A stretch of DNA of 64,000 nt from an uncultured Prevotellaceae bacterium (lineage in GTDB: Bacteria; Bacteroidota; Bacteroidia; Bacteroidales; Bacteroidaceae). The DNA lies in NCBI GenBank assembly GCA_947165505.1, contig CAMVAT010000012.1, positions 24,129 to 88,128 on the forward strand, given 5' to 3'. A program made the translations under genes and the position numbers. The notes below the pieces were generated by a model that saw only the letters and a list, made by a program, of their open reading frames with translations, was not told where the DNA came from and made no database searches. Of the stretch, positions 34,098-44,388 are shown in pieces. How positions within the stretch are numbered: the first letter of the stretch is position 1; each line of letters begins with the position of its first letter.

Positions 34098-37000
34098 ATG
34101 GAACAACAGAAACCACTAACCGTTTATAACGCAAGTGCAGGAAGTGGAAAGACATTTACACTGACTGTAGAGTACATCAAACTGCTTGTAGCCAACCCCG
34201 ACGACTACAGGCACATCCTGGCCGTCACCTTCACCAACAAGGCGACAGAAGAAATGAAGTTACGCATTCTCAGTCAGTTGTATGGGCTGTCAAGACCCAC
34301 GACGCTCAAAGAGTCGGTTGACTACATGCAGCAAATCAGAGAGAAGACAAGGCTTGGCGAGCAGCAAATCAGGGAACGCTCAGGTCTGGCTTTGCACTAT
34401 CTGCTCAATGACTATAGCTCTTTTCATATTGAAACCATCGACTCATTTTTCCAGCGTATTTTAAGAAATATGGCGAGAGAACTGGAGCTGACACCCAATC
34501 TGCGTTTGGAACTCAATGACTTGGAAGTGGAAGGCATGGCGGTTGACCACATGATAGCGTCTCTTCAACGTGACCACACAATCTTTCAGTCTATCATGAG
34601 TTTTATCTATGATAAAATCAGCAAGAATAATAGTTGGAACGTCATTTCGTCCTTGAAAAAATTTGGCAAAGAGATTTTTTCTGACATCTATAAAGAACAC
34701 CGCGAGTCGTTTGCCTCAACTGTTTTAGGACATGATGCAGACGAGCTGGATGAAAAGGAGAAAGAACGCAGGTGGAACGATTATTTTATCAGAGCAGAAA
34801 AAAACATTAGGGGCAACAGCGAGCAATATATTGAGCGCGTAAAAGAATTGGGACAAGAATATTTCGACTTACTTGAACATAATAATCTCGCTCCGGAAAA
34901 TATTTCTGGAGGAATGACAAGAGGCATCAATCTCTATTTCAGAAAATTACAAGACGGCCAATATGAAGATAATGTCAAAGGGGCAAAATTCGATGAGTAT
35001 TTACAGGCGGCATCGTATTGGAGAAAGAAAAAGGACAAGAACGGGCCGGTCGTGGAAGACGTGGCGCAAAGGGTGCTCATCCCCCATATTGAGAAAAGCG
35101 AGCAGGCAAGAAAGACCTGTATGTATCATGCACTTTCTGCCAAATACACACTACAGTATCTCAATCAACTAAAACTCCTCACATTCGTTGACAGAGAGGT
35201 ACGTCAACTGAATTCCGAGGCCAACCGCTTTCTGCTGAGTGACACTCAACATCTGCTTCAAACATTTGTCAAGGATACAGAGGCGCCGTTTATTTATGAA
35301 AAGATTGGAGGGCGGCTGAAACACATCATGATAGACGAGTTTCAAGATACCAGCACGATACAATGGCGTAACTTCAAAGTGCTGATTGATGAGTGCATGA
35401 GTCACCATGAGGAGTCCACGCCTGTCAATTGCTTGATTGTGGGCGATGTGAAACAGAGCATCTATCGGTGGCGCAATGGCGACTGGAGTTTACTGAATGG
35501 CATTGACAGCCAGTTTCATCATGCCGAAGAGATGATACAGCATGTACAGCTCAACACGAATTACCGTTCGTGTGAACGCGTCATAAAGTTTAACAATGCT
35601 TTTTTCCAGGCTGCTGAGGAATATACTTACCAGCAACTGTATGAGCTGATTGGCGATGCCGCCCAACAATTAAGACAAGCGTATCAGCATGTCAATCAGT
35701 TAGTGAGTGGGAAGAGCAGTGTGGCAAATCGCGGATATGTGAGGATGAGACTCACCCCTTCTGATGAAGGTGCGGTCGAAAACATATTGACAGATATGAG
35801 CCAGCAGATGAATGTATTGTTAGAATCGGGGCATGCGCAGAGCGATATCGCTATCCTCGTCAGATATAATACAGACATCCCCCTCGTGGCGGAGTGGTTC
35901 ATGGAACACAATCCTGGTATCAGAATCATCTCCGACCTGGCGTTTCATTTAGACACCTCGCTCGCAGTCAATACGATCATTGCCGCCATGCGCTATCTGA
36001 ACGACCCTCAAGACCTTTTGTCGCAGGCTTATCTTATCAAGATATGGAACGAGGTAGAGCACCAAGGACAACAAACTGCATCCGAATTGTTTTGTACTGC
36101 AACAGAAGGTCACCGACTACTGCCACAAGAGTTCTTAGACAGGCAGGAAGAACTCATATCCATGCCAGTCATACAGTTGGCTGAAAGCATCTGCTCCATT
36201 TTCTGTCTTTCACTATTAAGCGGTGAGGAGGCCTACATCTGTACCTTTTTTGATTCTCTGATCAAATATGTGGAGGAGAACACAGCCGACATGACCAGCC
36301 TGCTGGACTACTGGGATCATTATCTTCATGCGAAATGCATACAGAGTGATATTGCTGACGGGGTGAGAATCACGACCATACACAAGAGCAAGGGACTTGA
36401 ATACAAGCATGTGTTCGTGCCGTTCTGTGATTGGAACATCACCTCAAAAGACCATACCATTTTGTGTGTCAACAAGACCGAGCCCTACAGTCTTCTGCCA
36501 ATCGTGTACGTCAAATTCTGCCGTCAACTGTTAGATACAGTCTATGCCGATAACTACAAAGAGGAATATTTGCAATTGGTCGTTGACAATCTCAACCTTC
36601 TATACGTGGCATTCACCAGAGCCAGAAACAGCCTGTTTGTCTATGGGCGGATTAAAGAAGATAAAAAGGAAAACGACCCTGAGACGAGATGTGATATGAT
36701 GGCTGGCATCATTGACGAGGTGGCAAAACAGCTCGGAGCCGCGCTCACTGTCGATAATCAGTCGATTGTTTTTGAATATGGACAGTTGGCTGCCGAAGAC
36801 ATCACCGGCAACAGAAAAGATCCTAAAGGAGCAGACACTCAAAACGTGTTTCTGAAAACAGAAGAGCCCGTCGATGTGCCTTTTTCTTCCTTTCCCCAGT
36901 GTGTCACATTCACTCAGAGCAACGACAGCAAACGTTTTATAGAAAACGATGAGGGTGAAGAGAGGCAGTTGAACCATTATATCCAGCGCGGCAATGTCAT

Positions 37001-37430
37001 TCACGCTGCCATGTCGCGTATTCGTACTGCCTCGGATATGGAGAAAGTGTTGCTGGAGATGGAAAATGACGGTGTCATATACAATGATGACATCAACCAG
37101 AAAGACCTCGTCAATATCATACAAAGGTCGCTGTTGCACCCTATGGCCAAAGAATGGTTCAGCGATCAATGGACCATCTTCACCGAGTGTGCTATTTTGG
37201 AAGAGGTTAATGGAGTTGTGGTACAACGCAGACCCGACCGCGTGATGACCAACCAGCATGAAACGATTGTCGTTGACTACAAATCGGGCCGTGAGAGAGA
37301 AGAGACAAGAAGGAAGTATGAGAATCAGGTTTCGGTCTATATGAAGTTGCTCAGAGACATGGGCTTTCCCCATGTCAAGGGATACTTATGGTATTTAGGC
37401 GAACAGAAAATAACACCAGTTATTCAGTAG
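34098..37430 (+). CDS. addA: AddA-like UvrD-family helicase-nuclease
   Basis: A 1110-residue superfamily 1 helicase with nuclease domain for double-strand break processing. Walker A is YNASAGSGKTFTL near residue 10. Motif II is MIDEFQDTSTIQW near 415. Motif III/IV regions include GDVKQSIYRWRNGDW. Motif V/VI lies in TIHKSKGLEYKHVFVPFCDW and LLYVAFTRARNSLFVYG. The C-terminus has a RecB-type PD-(D/E)XK nuclease motif (RPDRVMTN, IVVDYKSGREREE, QVSVYMKLL). Start chosen at MEQQKPLTVYNASAGSG. Five bases separate it from the AddB-like gene, as in AddAB pairs. Confidence 0.88.
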   Translation: MEQQKPLTVYNASAGSGKTFTLTVEYIKLLVANPDDYRHILAVTFTNKATEEMKLRILSQLYGLSRPTTLKESVDYMQQIREKTRLGEQQIRERSGLALHYLLNDYSSFHIETIDSFFQRILRNMARELELTPNLRLELNDLEVEGMAVDHMIASLQRDHTIFQSIMSFIYDKISKNNSWNVISSLKKFGKEIFSDIYKEHRESFASTVLGHDADELDEKEKERRWNDYFIRAEKNIRGNSEQYIERVKELGQEYFDLLEHNNLAPENISGGMTRGINLYFRKLQDGQYEDNVKGAKFDEYLQAASYWRKKKDKNGPVVEDVAQRVLIPHIEKSEQARKTCMYHALSAKYTLQYLNQLKLLTFVDREVRQLNSEANRFLLSDTQHLLQTFVKDTEAPFIYEKIGGRLKHIMIDEFQDTSTIQWRNFKVLIDECMSHHEESTPVNCLIVGDVKQSIYRWRNGDWSLLNGIDSQFHHAEEMIQHVQLNTNYRSCERVIKFNNAFFQAAEEYTYQQLYELIGDAAQQLRQAYQHVNQLVSGKSSVANRGYVRMRLTPSDEGAVENILTDMSQQMNVLLESGHAQSDIAILVRYNTDIPLVAEWFMEHNPGIRIISDLAFHLDTSLAVNTIIAAMRYLNDPQDLLSQAYLIKIWNEVEHQGQQTASELFCTATEGHRLLPQEFLDRQEELISMPVIQLAESICSIFCLSLLSGEEAYICTFFDSLIKYVEENTADMTSLLDYWDHYLHAKCIQSDIADGVRITTIHKSKGLEYKHVFVPFCDWNITSKDHTILCVNKTEPYSLLPIVYVKFCRQLLDTVYADNYKEEYLQLVVDNLNLLYVAFTRARNSLFVYGRIKEDKKENDPETRCDMMAGIIDEVAKQLGAALTVDNQSIVFEYGQLAAEDITGNRKDPKGADTQNVFLKTEEPVDVPFSSFPQCVTFTQSNDSKRFIENDEGEERQLNHYIQRGNVIHAAMSRIRTASDMEKVLLEMENDGVIYNDDINQKDLVNIIQRSLLHPMAKEWFSDQWTIFTECAILEEVNGVVVQRRPDRVMTNQHETIVVDYKSGREREETRRKYENQVSVYMKLLRDMGFPHVKGYLWYLGEQKITPVIQ

Positions 37431-37435
37431 AGAGT

Positions 37436-40318
37436 ATGAAACAAACATTTTTACAATACGTGGCAACAGATATCCTTCAGAAATACGAAGGACGGTTGCA
37501 TCGGGTGGCGATTGTGTTTCCCAACAAACGCGCCTCTCTGTTCCTCAACCAATATTTATACCAAGAGGTGGGACATACCATGTTGGGACCCTCCTATTTT
37601 ACCATATCCGACTTATTTGTGAAACATAGCGGACTGATATTGGCCGACCAGATACAATTGGTATGCCAATTATACCAAAGCTATGCAAGACATACCCAGA
37701 CCACAGAGTCGCTTGACCAGTTCTTTCCTTGGGGGCAAGTGCTATTAGCCGATTTCGACGACATTGACAAGAACATGGCTGATGCCGATATGATGTTCCG
37801 CAACCTGCGCGACTGGCACGAATTTGACGGCACGCCTCCTCTCGAGGAAGAGCAATTGCAGATGTTAAAACGATTCTTCTCCAACTTCTCTGACAATCAT
37901 AACGACCTGCTGAAAGAGCGATTTCTCAAGGTGTGGTCTCAACTGGGAGATGTTTACCACGATTTCAAACAAGTGCTTAGAGAGAAGGGCATCGCCTACG
38001 AAGGGATGGTGCTGCGACAAGTGGCCGAAGGTAAACACCTCTCGTTTGATTATGACGAATACCTCTTTGTGGGATTTAACGCGTTGCACGAAGCTGAATA
38101 TCAACTTTTCAAAAGGTTGAAAGACGAGCAGAAAGCCCATTTCTATTGGGATTTTGACGAATATTACATGCCTGCTAAAAGCCGTTCTCCCCTCTCATCG
38201 CATCAATATAAGCCTGGGCGGTTTATCGCACAGTATTTAGGCGATTTCCCCAATGAGCTTGACAACAGCAGTGCCGACATCTACCGTCAGTATCAATCAC
38301 CCAAAGACATCACCTTTGCCAGTTGCACCACACAGCACCTACAGGTGCAATACGTCAGCCAATGGCTGATGAGCCAGACAGGACCAATAGACAAAGACAC
38401 TGCTATTGTGCTGTGTGATGAGAATCTGCTTCCGACCATGATCCACCATATACCTGCTCAGGTGACGGATGTCAACCTCACGACAGGATACCCCTTGCAA
38501 CTGTCGCAAGTGGTGTCGTTCGTCGAGCAGCTCATCGCATTAAGGATGGAAGGCAATCCCCGTGGCGGTGATGTGTTTAAGATGAAATTTGTCAGTGCGG
38601 TGATTCGTCATCCCTATATGCGTTATCTCAGTGAAGATATTGATGAGGCCATCCGCTTCTTCCGTCATTTCCGTTTGTTTATCAAGCGCGAAGATATGAA
38701 GGATTTGGACGAAGGCGTGAGGATGTTGTTTGATGACTTCACCGCTACGGTGAGCGGCGATTACCATCAGTCTGTGGCGATGGCGGCATATCTGTTGAAG
38801 ATATTGAAAAGGGCAGGCATCGGAGCCCAGCACGCCAGTCAACATCTTGACTTGTCACTGGAGAAAGAAGCCATCTATCGTACCTACACGATGGTCAACA
38901 GGCTCTATGGACTGATGATGAGCGGAGAGCTGGTGGTTGACGTCACCACATTCATCCGTTTGGTTCACCAGTTGATACAGACCACCACAGTACCATTTCA
39001 CGGAGAGCCAGCCGTGGGGCTGCAAGTCATGGGAGTCTTGGAGACAAGAAATATCGACTTCAAGCACCTGCTGATATTGTCTTGCAATGAGGGTAAAATG
39101 CCGAAAAGTGAAAATACGCCCTCTTTTATCCCCCAAACCTTGCGCAAGGCATACGGACTCACCACCGCAGAACATCAAACCAGCATCTACGCTTACTATT
39201 TCTATCGGTTGTTGCAACGGGCCGATGATGTCACTATTCTTTATTGTAACGCTAATGATGACGGGCAAAAAGGTGAGATGAGCAGGTTCATGCTTCAAAT
39301 GCTCGTTGAAGACCCACACCATCAAGTGCGGCGCCAGACGTTGCGTACACAGGCGAAGACGAGCAATCGCCATCCCCAGCCCATCGCTAAGGATGAACGT
39401 ATCATGGGCATACTCCATGATACAGAGTTTTTCTCGCCGACAGCTATAGGCAAGTACTTAAGTTGTCCCATACAGTATTTTTACCATCAAATAGCCAACC
39501 TGAAAGAAAAAGATGAGGACACCATTGACGACATCGACAACCGACTGTTTGGCACAATCTTTCATGCCTCTGCCGATAAAATGTATCACGATTTCCCTGA
39601 GATCATACAGGAATCTGATATAGAACACATCATCCATCATAAAGAAGCAATAGGACGATATGTGGATGATGCGTTTGAAGAGCATCTATTCAAACATAAG
39701 AGCAAGAGCCGGCATCCTTACAACGGACTGCAACTCATCAACCGCGATGTGATTATTTACTATTTGCAACAGTTGCTCAAGATCGATCAGCAATTGACAC
39801 CATTCCGCATCATTGACCGGGAATGCAAGGTACTCGACACCATAGATGTAGATGGACGCCAAGTGCAGTTCGGTGGTATTATCGACCGGTTAGACGAGAT
39901 TAGTACTCCGGAAGGCAAACTTATCAGAGTCGTCGATTACAAGACGGGTACGAGTGAACCGGGAGCCATTGCGACTGTTGATGAAATCTTTGACCCGAAG
40001 AACATCGACAGACATAGTGACTATTTTTTACAGACGTTCCTCTACGCCTCCATTGTACATCGCACCGGATATAAGCACGATGGCTCTGCACCAGTCTCTC
40101 CGGCTTTGTTTTACATTCAACACAGTATAAAAGACAAATACAATCCCATTCTAAAGATTGACAGGCAGGATGTGAAGGATGTTTCAGAATATATAGATGT
40201 ATTCATAGAGCACCTGCAAACATTCTTCCGTGAACTATTCAATCCCGACCTGTCATTTCAACCGACACCATACAAGGACCGGTGCAAGACCTGCCCTTAT
40301 CATGACCTATGCTATTAA
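37436..40318 (+). CDS. addB: AddB-like PD-(D/E)XK nuclease subunit
   Basis: A 960-residue partner of the AddA-like protein. The N-terminal part is a degenerate helicase fold (RVAIVFPNKRASLFLNQYLY). The C-terminal nuclease has RVVDYKTGTSEPG with the catalytic Asp and Lys. An AddB-type iron-sulfur cluster is predicted from one upstream Cys (YLSCPIQYFYHQIANL) and three at the very end (CKTCPYHDLC). Together the pair should resect double-strand ends and respond to a Chi-like sequence. Start at MKQTFLQYVATDILQ; a longer frame from 37388 would overlap addA. Confidence 0.85.
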   Translation: MKQTFLQYVATDILQKYEGRLHRVAIVFPNKRASLFLNQYLYQEVGHTMLGPSYFTISDLFVKHSGLILADQIQLVCQLYQSYARHTQTTESLDQFFPWGQVLLADFDDIDKNMADADMMFRNLRDWHEFDGTPPLEEEQLQMLKRFFSNFSDNHNDLLKERFLKVWSQLGDVYHDFKQVLREKGIAYEGMVLRQVAEGKHLSFDYDEYLFVGFNALHEAEYQLFKRLKDEQKAHFYWDFDEYYMPAKSRSPLSSHQYKPGRFIAQYLGDFPNELDNSSADIYRQYQSPKDITFASCTTQHLQVQYVSQWLMSQTGPIDKDTAIVLCDENLLPTMIHHIPAQVTDVNLTTGYPLQLSQVVSFVEQLIALRMEGNPRGGDVFKMKFVSAVIRHPYMRYLSEDIDEAIRFFRHFRLFIKREDMKDLDEGVRMLFDDFTATVSGDYHQSVAMAAYLLKILKRAGIGAQHASQHLDLSLEKEAIYRTYTMVNRLYGLMMSGELVVDVTTFIRLVHQLIQTTTVPFHGEPAVGLQVMGVLETRNIDFKHLLILSCNEGKMPKSENTPSFIPQTLRKAYGLTTAEHQTSIYAYYFYRLLQRADDVTILYCNANDDGQKGEMSRFMLQMLVEDPHHQVRRQTLRTQAKTSNRHPQPIAKDERIMGILHDTEFFSPTAIGKYLSCPIQYFYHQIANLKEKDEDTIDDIDNRLFGTIFHASADKMYHDFPEIIQESDIEHIIHHKEAIGRYVDDAFEEHLFKHKSKSRHPYNGLQLINRDVIIYYLQQLLKIDQQLTPFRIIDRECKVLDTIDVDGRQVQFGGIIDRLDEISTPEGKLIRVVDYKTGTSEPGAIATVDEIFDPKNIDRHSDYFLQTFLYASIVHRTGYKHDGSAPVSPALFYIQHSIKDKYNPILKIDRQDVKDVSEYIDVFIEHLQTFFRELFNPDLSFQPTPYKDRCKTCPYHDLCY

Positions 40319-40325
40319 ACCAACA

Positions 40326-40356
40326 ACGCGCCCCCTAAGCATCAGCCGGGGCGCGT
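40326..40356. terminator. Hairpin between convergent addB and galE
   Basis: 9-bp GC-rich stem ACGCGCCCC / GGGGCGCGT with a 13-base loop. T-tracts are short, so strength is uncertain. Confidence 0.55.
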
Positions 40357-40387
40357 CGTTTGTGGATTGATTATTGCGAACTATTGC

Positions 40388-41428
40388 TTACATGACACCG
40401 TCTTCGCGGAGCTTGAGCTGCCACTTCCATGCGGAAGCCAGCACTTGGTCGAGCGGGGTGTCTGCTTTCCAACCGAGCACATGGTTGGCTTTATCTACAT
40501 TACCCCATACCTTCTCGATGTCGCCCTCGCGACGTGGAGCATAAGTCCAATTGACTTTCACCCCTGTAGCTTTCTCAAAGCCCTCAACCACCTCAAGCGT
40601 GCTCACGCCTTTGCCTGTGCCGATATTAAATATCTCAACAGGGTCGGTGTCGGGGTTGTCGAGCACACGTTCCATGGCTTTCACATGAGCCTTGGCCAGG
40701 TCCACGACATAGATATAATCTCTGATGCAAGTGCCATCGGGGGTGTCATAGTCATTGCCAAACACTTTTAACTGCTGCCTCACGCCTATAGCAGTCTGAG
40801 TGACAAACGGTATCAGGTTCATCGGCACTCCATTGGGCAGTTCACCAATCAACGCGGTGGGATGTGCGCCAATCGGGTTGAAGTAGCGCAGAATGACAGA
40901 CTTCACGGGTGCTCCGCTATGAATATAGTCATGGATAATCTCCTCGTTGATCTGCTTCGTATTGCCGTATGGGCTAAGAGCCTTTTGGATAGGAGCCTCT
41001 TCCGTGACAGGCAAATTCTCTTTGGTCGGCTGACCGTAAACGGTACATGATGAAGAGAAGATGATGCCTTTGACGTTGTATTTGGGCATCAACTCTAAGA
41101 GGTTGACCAACGAGTTGATATTGTTGCGGTAATACATCAAGGGCTTTTCTACGCTCTCGCCCACAGCTTTCGACGCAGCGAAATGAATGATACCTTCGAT
41201 AGAGGGGTATTTCTGAAACACGCCCTCCAAAGCTTGGATGTCACAGCAGTCAACTTGTTCAAAGGCAGGACGTTTGCCTGTTATCTTTTCTATCCCATCG
41301 ACCACGTCAGCCTTAGAGTTTGACAGGTTGTCAACGATAACCACTTCATAGCCCGCCTCCTGCAACTCTACAGTAGTATGAGACCCGATAAACCCCGTTC
41401 CACCAGTAACCAAAATCGTTTGTTTCAT
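40388..41428 (-). CDS. galE: UDP-glucose 4-epimerase
   Basis: Interconverts UDP-glucose and UDP-galactose. 346 residues, a short-chain dehydrogenase-like fold with the NAD-binding GGTGFIGSHTTVELQ at the N-terminus, the catalytic Ser in SSSCTVYG and the YxxxK motif in SPYGNTKQ. The C-terminal substrate domain has NLIPFVTQTAIG and GTCIRDYIYVVDLAKAH. Monocistronic, convergent with addB and downstream of the rnf terminator. Confidence 0.96.
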   Translation of the reverse strand: MKQTILVTGGTGFIGSHTTVELQEAGYEVVIVDNLSNSKADVVDGIEKITGKRPAFEQVDCCDIQALEGVFQKYPSIEGIIHFAASKAVGESVEKPLMYYRNNINSLVNLLELMPKYNVKGIIFSSSCTVYGQPTKENLPVTEEAPIQKALSPYGNTKQINEEIIHDYIHSGAPVKSVILRYFNPIGAHPTALIGELPNGVPMNLIPFVTQTAIGVRQQLKVFGNDYDTPDGTCIRDYIYVVDLAKAHVKAMERVLDNPDTDPVEIFNIGTGKGVSTLEVVEGFEKATGVKVNWTYAPRREGDIEKVWGNVDKANHVLGWKADTPLDQVLASAWKWQLKLREDGVM

Positions 41429-41485
41429 GTTGATATATATCTAAAGTTGTTTCACGTGTCTTATTAGTTCCACTCATTCAAGTAG

Positions 41486-41524
41486 AAAAAGTGACAAGAA
41501 ATTTTCAGTCAATTTCCTGCCACT
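41486..41524 (-). terminator. Terminator of the rnf operon
   Basis: On the reverse strand, AGTGGCAGGAAAT pairs with ATTTCTTGTCACT (13 bp, two G-U), 9-base loop, then TTTTTC. It lies 8 bases after the rnfA stop codon. Confidence 0.88.
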
Positions 41525-41532
41525 ACTTGTCT

Positions 41533-42135
41533 CTAATTCAACCCGAACAAAGTCTTCAAGCCTCCGTCCACGCCAGAGAATCCCATGAAAGCCAAACTGA
41601 GCAGTCCGGCTGTCACCAGCACAATGGCCATTCCGCTCATGCCTTTAGGCACTTTGACCAGTGAGAGCTGTTCGCGCAACCCTGCGAAGACGGTCAGCGC
41701 GAGTGCGAAGCCTACGGCCGTAGAGAAAGCATAGACGATAGCTTGTAGCAGATTGAAATCTTTTTGGATGACCAAGATAGCCACGCCCAGAACGGCACAG
41801 TTGGTCGTGATAAGCGGCAGGAAGATGCCAAGAGCCTGGTAGAGCGCAGGCGACACTTTCTTCAGGACAATCTCAACCATTTGCACCAACGAGGCAATCA
41901 CGAGGATGAATGCCAGCGTCTGCAAATAGCCAAGGTTTAATGGGTTTAAGACGTATATTTGCACCAGATAGGTGACAATGGTAGCCAGCGTCATGACGAA
42001 AGCCACAGCTCCACCCATACCTAAAGCGGTATCTATTTTCTTAGACACGCCCAGAAACGGACAGATGCCCAAGAACTGTGACAAGACAATATTATTGACA
42101 AATATTGCGGAGATAAATATTAAGATGTATTCCAT
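41533..42135 (-). CDS. rnfA: Rnf complex subunit RnfA
   Basis: A 200-residue inner-membrane subunit with six helices. Family signatures are [20 protein letters not shown] near the N-terminus and [16 protein letters not shown], both with conserved cysteines. RnfA and RnfE form an inverted pair holding a membrane-embedded iron-sulfur centre. Last gene of rseC-rnfBCDGEA, two bases after rnfE. Confidence 0.96.
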   Translation of the reverse strand: MEYILIFISAIFVNNIVLSQFLGICPFLGVSKKIDTALGMGGAVAFVMTLATIVTYLVQIYVLNPLNLGYLQTLAFILVIASLVQMVEIVLKKVSPALYQALGIFLPLITTNCAVLGVAILVIQKDFNLLQAIVYAFSTAVGFALALTVFAGLREQLSLVKVPKGMSGMAIVLVTAGLLSLAFMGFSGVDGGLKTLFGLN

Positions 42136-42137
42136 AA

Positions 42138-42722
42138 CTATGCTTTCTTCAGTTTGTTAACAATTGCGATGAGATAGCCCAAGGTGATGAATGCTCCCGG
42201 AGGCAAGACGAACAAGAGAATATTGGCTGTTTCGGGCAACAGCGTGATGCCGAATACCGAACCGGCGCCAAGCAGTTCGCGTACAGTGCCGAGTAATGTC
42301 AGTGCGAAGGCAAAGCCCAGACCGATGCCCAGTCCGTCAAAGATGCTCGCAACCGGAGTGTTCTTGCAGGCGAAAGCCTCGGCACGGCCAAGAATGATGC
42401 AGTTCACCACAATCAGAGGGATAAACAGTCCCAAAGCCTCGTCTATAGCAGGCAGGAAAGCTTTGATACAGAGTTGCAGCACAGTCACAAACGAAGCGAT
42501 GACCACCACGAATACGGGGATTCTCACCTTGTCGGGAGTGATGCTTTTTATGCAGGAAATCACGAAGTTGGTACACACCAGCACGGTCATCGTGGCCAAT
42601 CCCATGGCCAAACCATTGATGGCTGAAGTGGTAGTAGCCAATGTGGGACACATACCGAGGAGAAGCACAAAGATAGGATTCTCCTTGATCAGTCCATTTT
42701 TGAAAATATTGATATTGCTCAT
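42138..42722 (-). CDS. rnfE: Rnf complex subunit RnfE
   Basis: A 194-residue inner-membrane subunit homologous to RnfA. It has [20 protein letters not shown] at the N-terminus and [19 protein letters not shown] in the middle, with conserved cysteines. Twelve bases downstream of rnfG in the operon. Confidence 0.96.
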   Translation of the reverse strand: MSNINIFKNGLIKENPIFVLLLGMCPTLATTTSAINGLAMGLATMTVLVCTNFVISCIKSITPDKVRIPVFVVVIASFVTVLQLCIKAFLPAIDEALGLFIPLIVVNCIILGRAEAFACKNTPVASIFDGLGIGLGFAFALTLLGTVRELLGAGSVFGITLLPETANILLFVLPPGAFITLGYLIAIVNKLKKA

Positions 42723-42734
42723 GTTGAATCTCTT

Positions 42735-43361
42735 TTATTGCTTGTTAAGTTTTGTGGCCTCGGTCTTAGCGTCAGCAGCCCCTTTAGTATAAGCCATGTA
42801 TGCTTGGTTGACAGCCTTGAGGAAAGCCTTCGAAGTGATGGTGGAAGCGGTAATGGCATCCACCTCGCCACCGTCTTTCTTCACGGCCAGCTCCTGTTTC
42901 GGGCTCTTCCCGATGATGTCGCCTTTTTGTCCTTTCTGGAACCAAGTGTCGGCCTTGGCACCCAATCCCGGTGTCTCGGTGGTCTCAAGGATGGTATAGC
43001 CTAAAATGGTGCCATCGGCATCAAATCCGACCAGGATTTTGAAATCACCACCAAATCCTTGAGTGGTACTTTCCACAGCGGCGCCTAATTCTTTACCGTC
43101 GGCGGCAGCAGCTTTGTGAATAATAAACGTATCTTCCTTGCCGTCTTTATCCATGTCGGCGCTGATGGTGTCATTGGCCGTTACAGAGAGTTCGCCGCCC
43201 CCCATCACAGCTTTGATGCCATCTGCCAGCGACTTCTCTTTCTGTTGGCTGATAGGCCCTTCGGTGATGTGGTTGACCAGAGCGAGAATACCACTCATGA
43301 CCAGTGCCGTGAGCACCAGCACGAGTACCATATTTTGTAAGGATGATTCTAACTTTTTCAT
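42735..43361 (-). CDS. rnfG: Rnf complex subunit RnfG (covalent FMN)
   Basis: A 208-residue electron-carrying subunit with one N-terminal membrane helix (residues 8-30) and a periplasmic FMN-binding domain. The flavinylation site is DAITASTITSKAF, in the position of the family's SGATxTS motif; the expected modified residue is the Thr after Ser. Its ATG overlaps the rnfD stop by 4 bases (ATGA), indicating coupled translation. Confidence 0.94.
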   Translation of the reverse strand: MKKLESSLQNMVLVLVLTALVMSGILALVNHITEGPISQQKEKSLADGIKAVMGGGELSVTANDTISADMDKDGKEDTFIIHKAAAADGKELGAAVESTTQGFGGDFKILVGFDADGTILGYTILETTETPGLGAKADTWFQKGQKGDIIGKSPKQELAVKKDGGEVDAITASTITSKAFLKAVNQAYMAYTKGAADAKTEATKLNKQ

Positions 43362-44356
43362 TTTTTCACGACCTCCCCGAAACGTTTTGGTTTAATATAA
43401 GTATTGATAAGCGGTGTGAACGCATTCATGATAAGGATGGCAAACGACATGCCCTCAGGATAAGAGCCCCAATTACGGATGACCACCGTCAGGAGTCCGA
43501 TGCATACACCATAAATAATCTGCCCTTTTCCTGTCATGGGCGATGTCACATAGTCGGTAGCCATGAAGATGGCACCCAGCATCAAACCACCACTGAGGAT
43601 TTCAGCCACAGGATTGGCATACACAGGATTGCCGAGGTGTAACAAGCCACTGAACACGAACACGGTGAGGATGATACTCACAGGAATATGCCAGGTGATG
43701 ATTTTGCGCACCAGCATGTAAACCAGTCCGATAATCAATGCCAAGGCGCAAACCTCGCCGATGGTGCCGGCTCCGAAGCCATTGGCAGGATTGCCCAGCA
43801 GCATGGTGAGTGAATCAGGCAGTTTTTCAAGCAGTGAAGCGTCGCCCGTTTTGATGGCGTCTTTCATGATGCTCAGAGGTGTGGCCCCGGTGGTCACATC
43901 CGTATAACTGCCCAGCTGCCCCACCTCGGGCCATGACGTCATCTGTGCCGGGAATGAGACAAGCAGGAAACAACGGCCCACGAGGGCAGGGTTGAATGGA
44001 TTGCACCCCAGTCCGCCGAATGTCATCTTACCAATGCCGATAGCTACAAGTGCGCCTATGGCGATAATCCATATCGGCAGGTTGGAGGGGAGGTTGAATC
44101 CGAGCAATAAACCCGTAAGAATAGCCGAGCCGTCGGTAATAGACGGTTCACGCTTCAACATATATTTAGTGATAGCCCATTCAAAAAAGACACAGGCCGC
44201 CACACTGACAGCGCAGACCACCGCCGAACCTAATCCGAAATACAGGAACGACACAAGTAACGCCGGCACGAGTGCGATAATCACTCCAAACATATTGCGC
44301 TCTACCGAGTCGGTGCCATGTGCGTGTGGTGAAAGTGAAACTACAAATTTTGACAT
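43358..44356 (-). CDS. rnfD: Rnf complex subunit RnfD (covalent FMN)
   Basis: A 332-residue inner-membrane subunit with about nine helices. It starts MSKFVVSLSPHAHGTDSVER; an ATG nine codons upstream is less family-like. Core signatures are GGLGCNPFNPALVGRCFLLV and the flavinylation motif TDVTTGATPLSIM near residue 165. Its 3' end overlaps rnfG. With RnfG it moves electrons between the cytosolic and membrane parts of the complex. Confidence 0.95.
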   Translation of the reverse strand: MSKFVVSLSPHAHGTDSVERNMFGVIIALVPALLVSFLYFGLGSAVVCAVSVAACVFFEWAITKYMLKREPSITDGSAILTGLLLGFNLPSNLPIWIIAIGALVAIGIGKMTFGGLGCNPFNPALVGRCFLLVSFPAQMTSWPEVGQLGSYTDVTTGATPLSIMKDAIKTGDASLLEKLPDSLTMLLGNPANGFGAGTIGEVCALALIIGLVYMLVRKIITWHIPVSIILTVFVFSGLLHLGNPVYANPVAEILSGGLMLGAIFMATDYVTSPMTGKGQIIYGVCIGLLTVVIRNWGSYPEGMSFAILIMNAFTPLINTYIKPKRFGEVVKK

Positions 44357-44388
44357 TTCTATTTCAAATATAAAGATATACAATATGA

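Noticed and set aside
40326..40356. GC-rich hairpin as a riboswitch for galE
   Set aside because: It lies at the 3' end of galE and addB, not upstream of either, so it is better read as a shared terminator.
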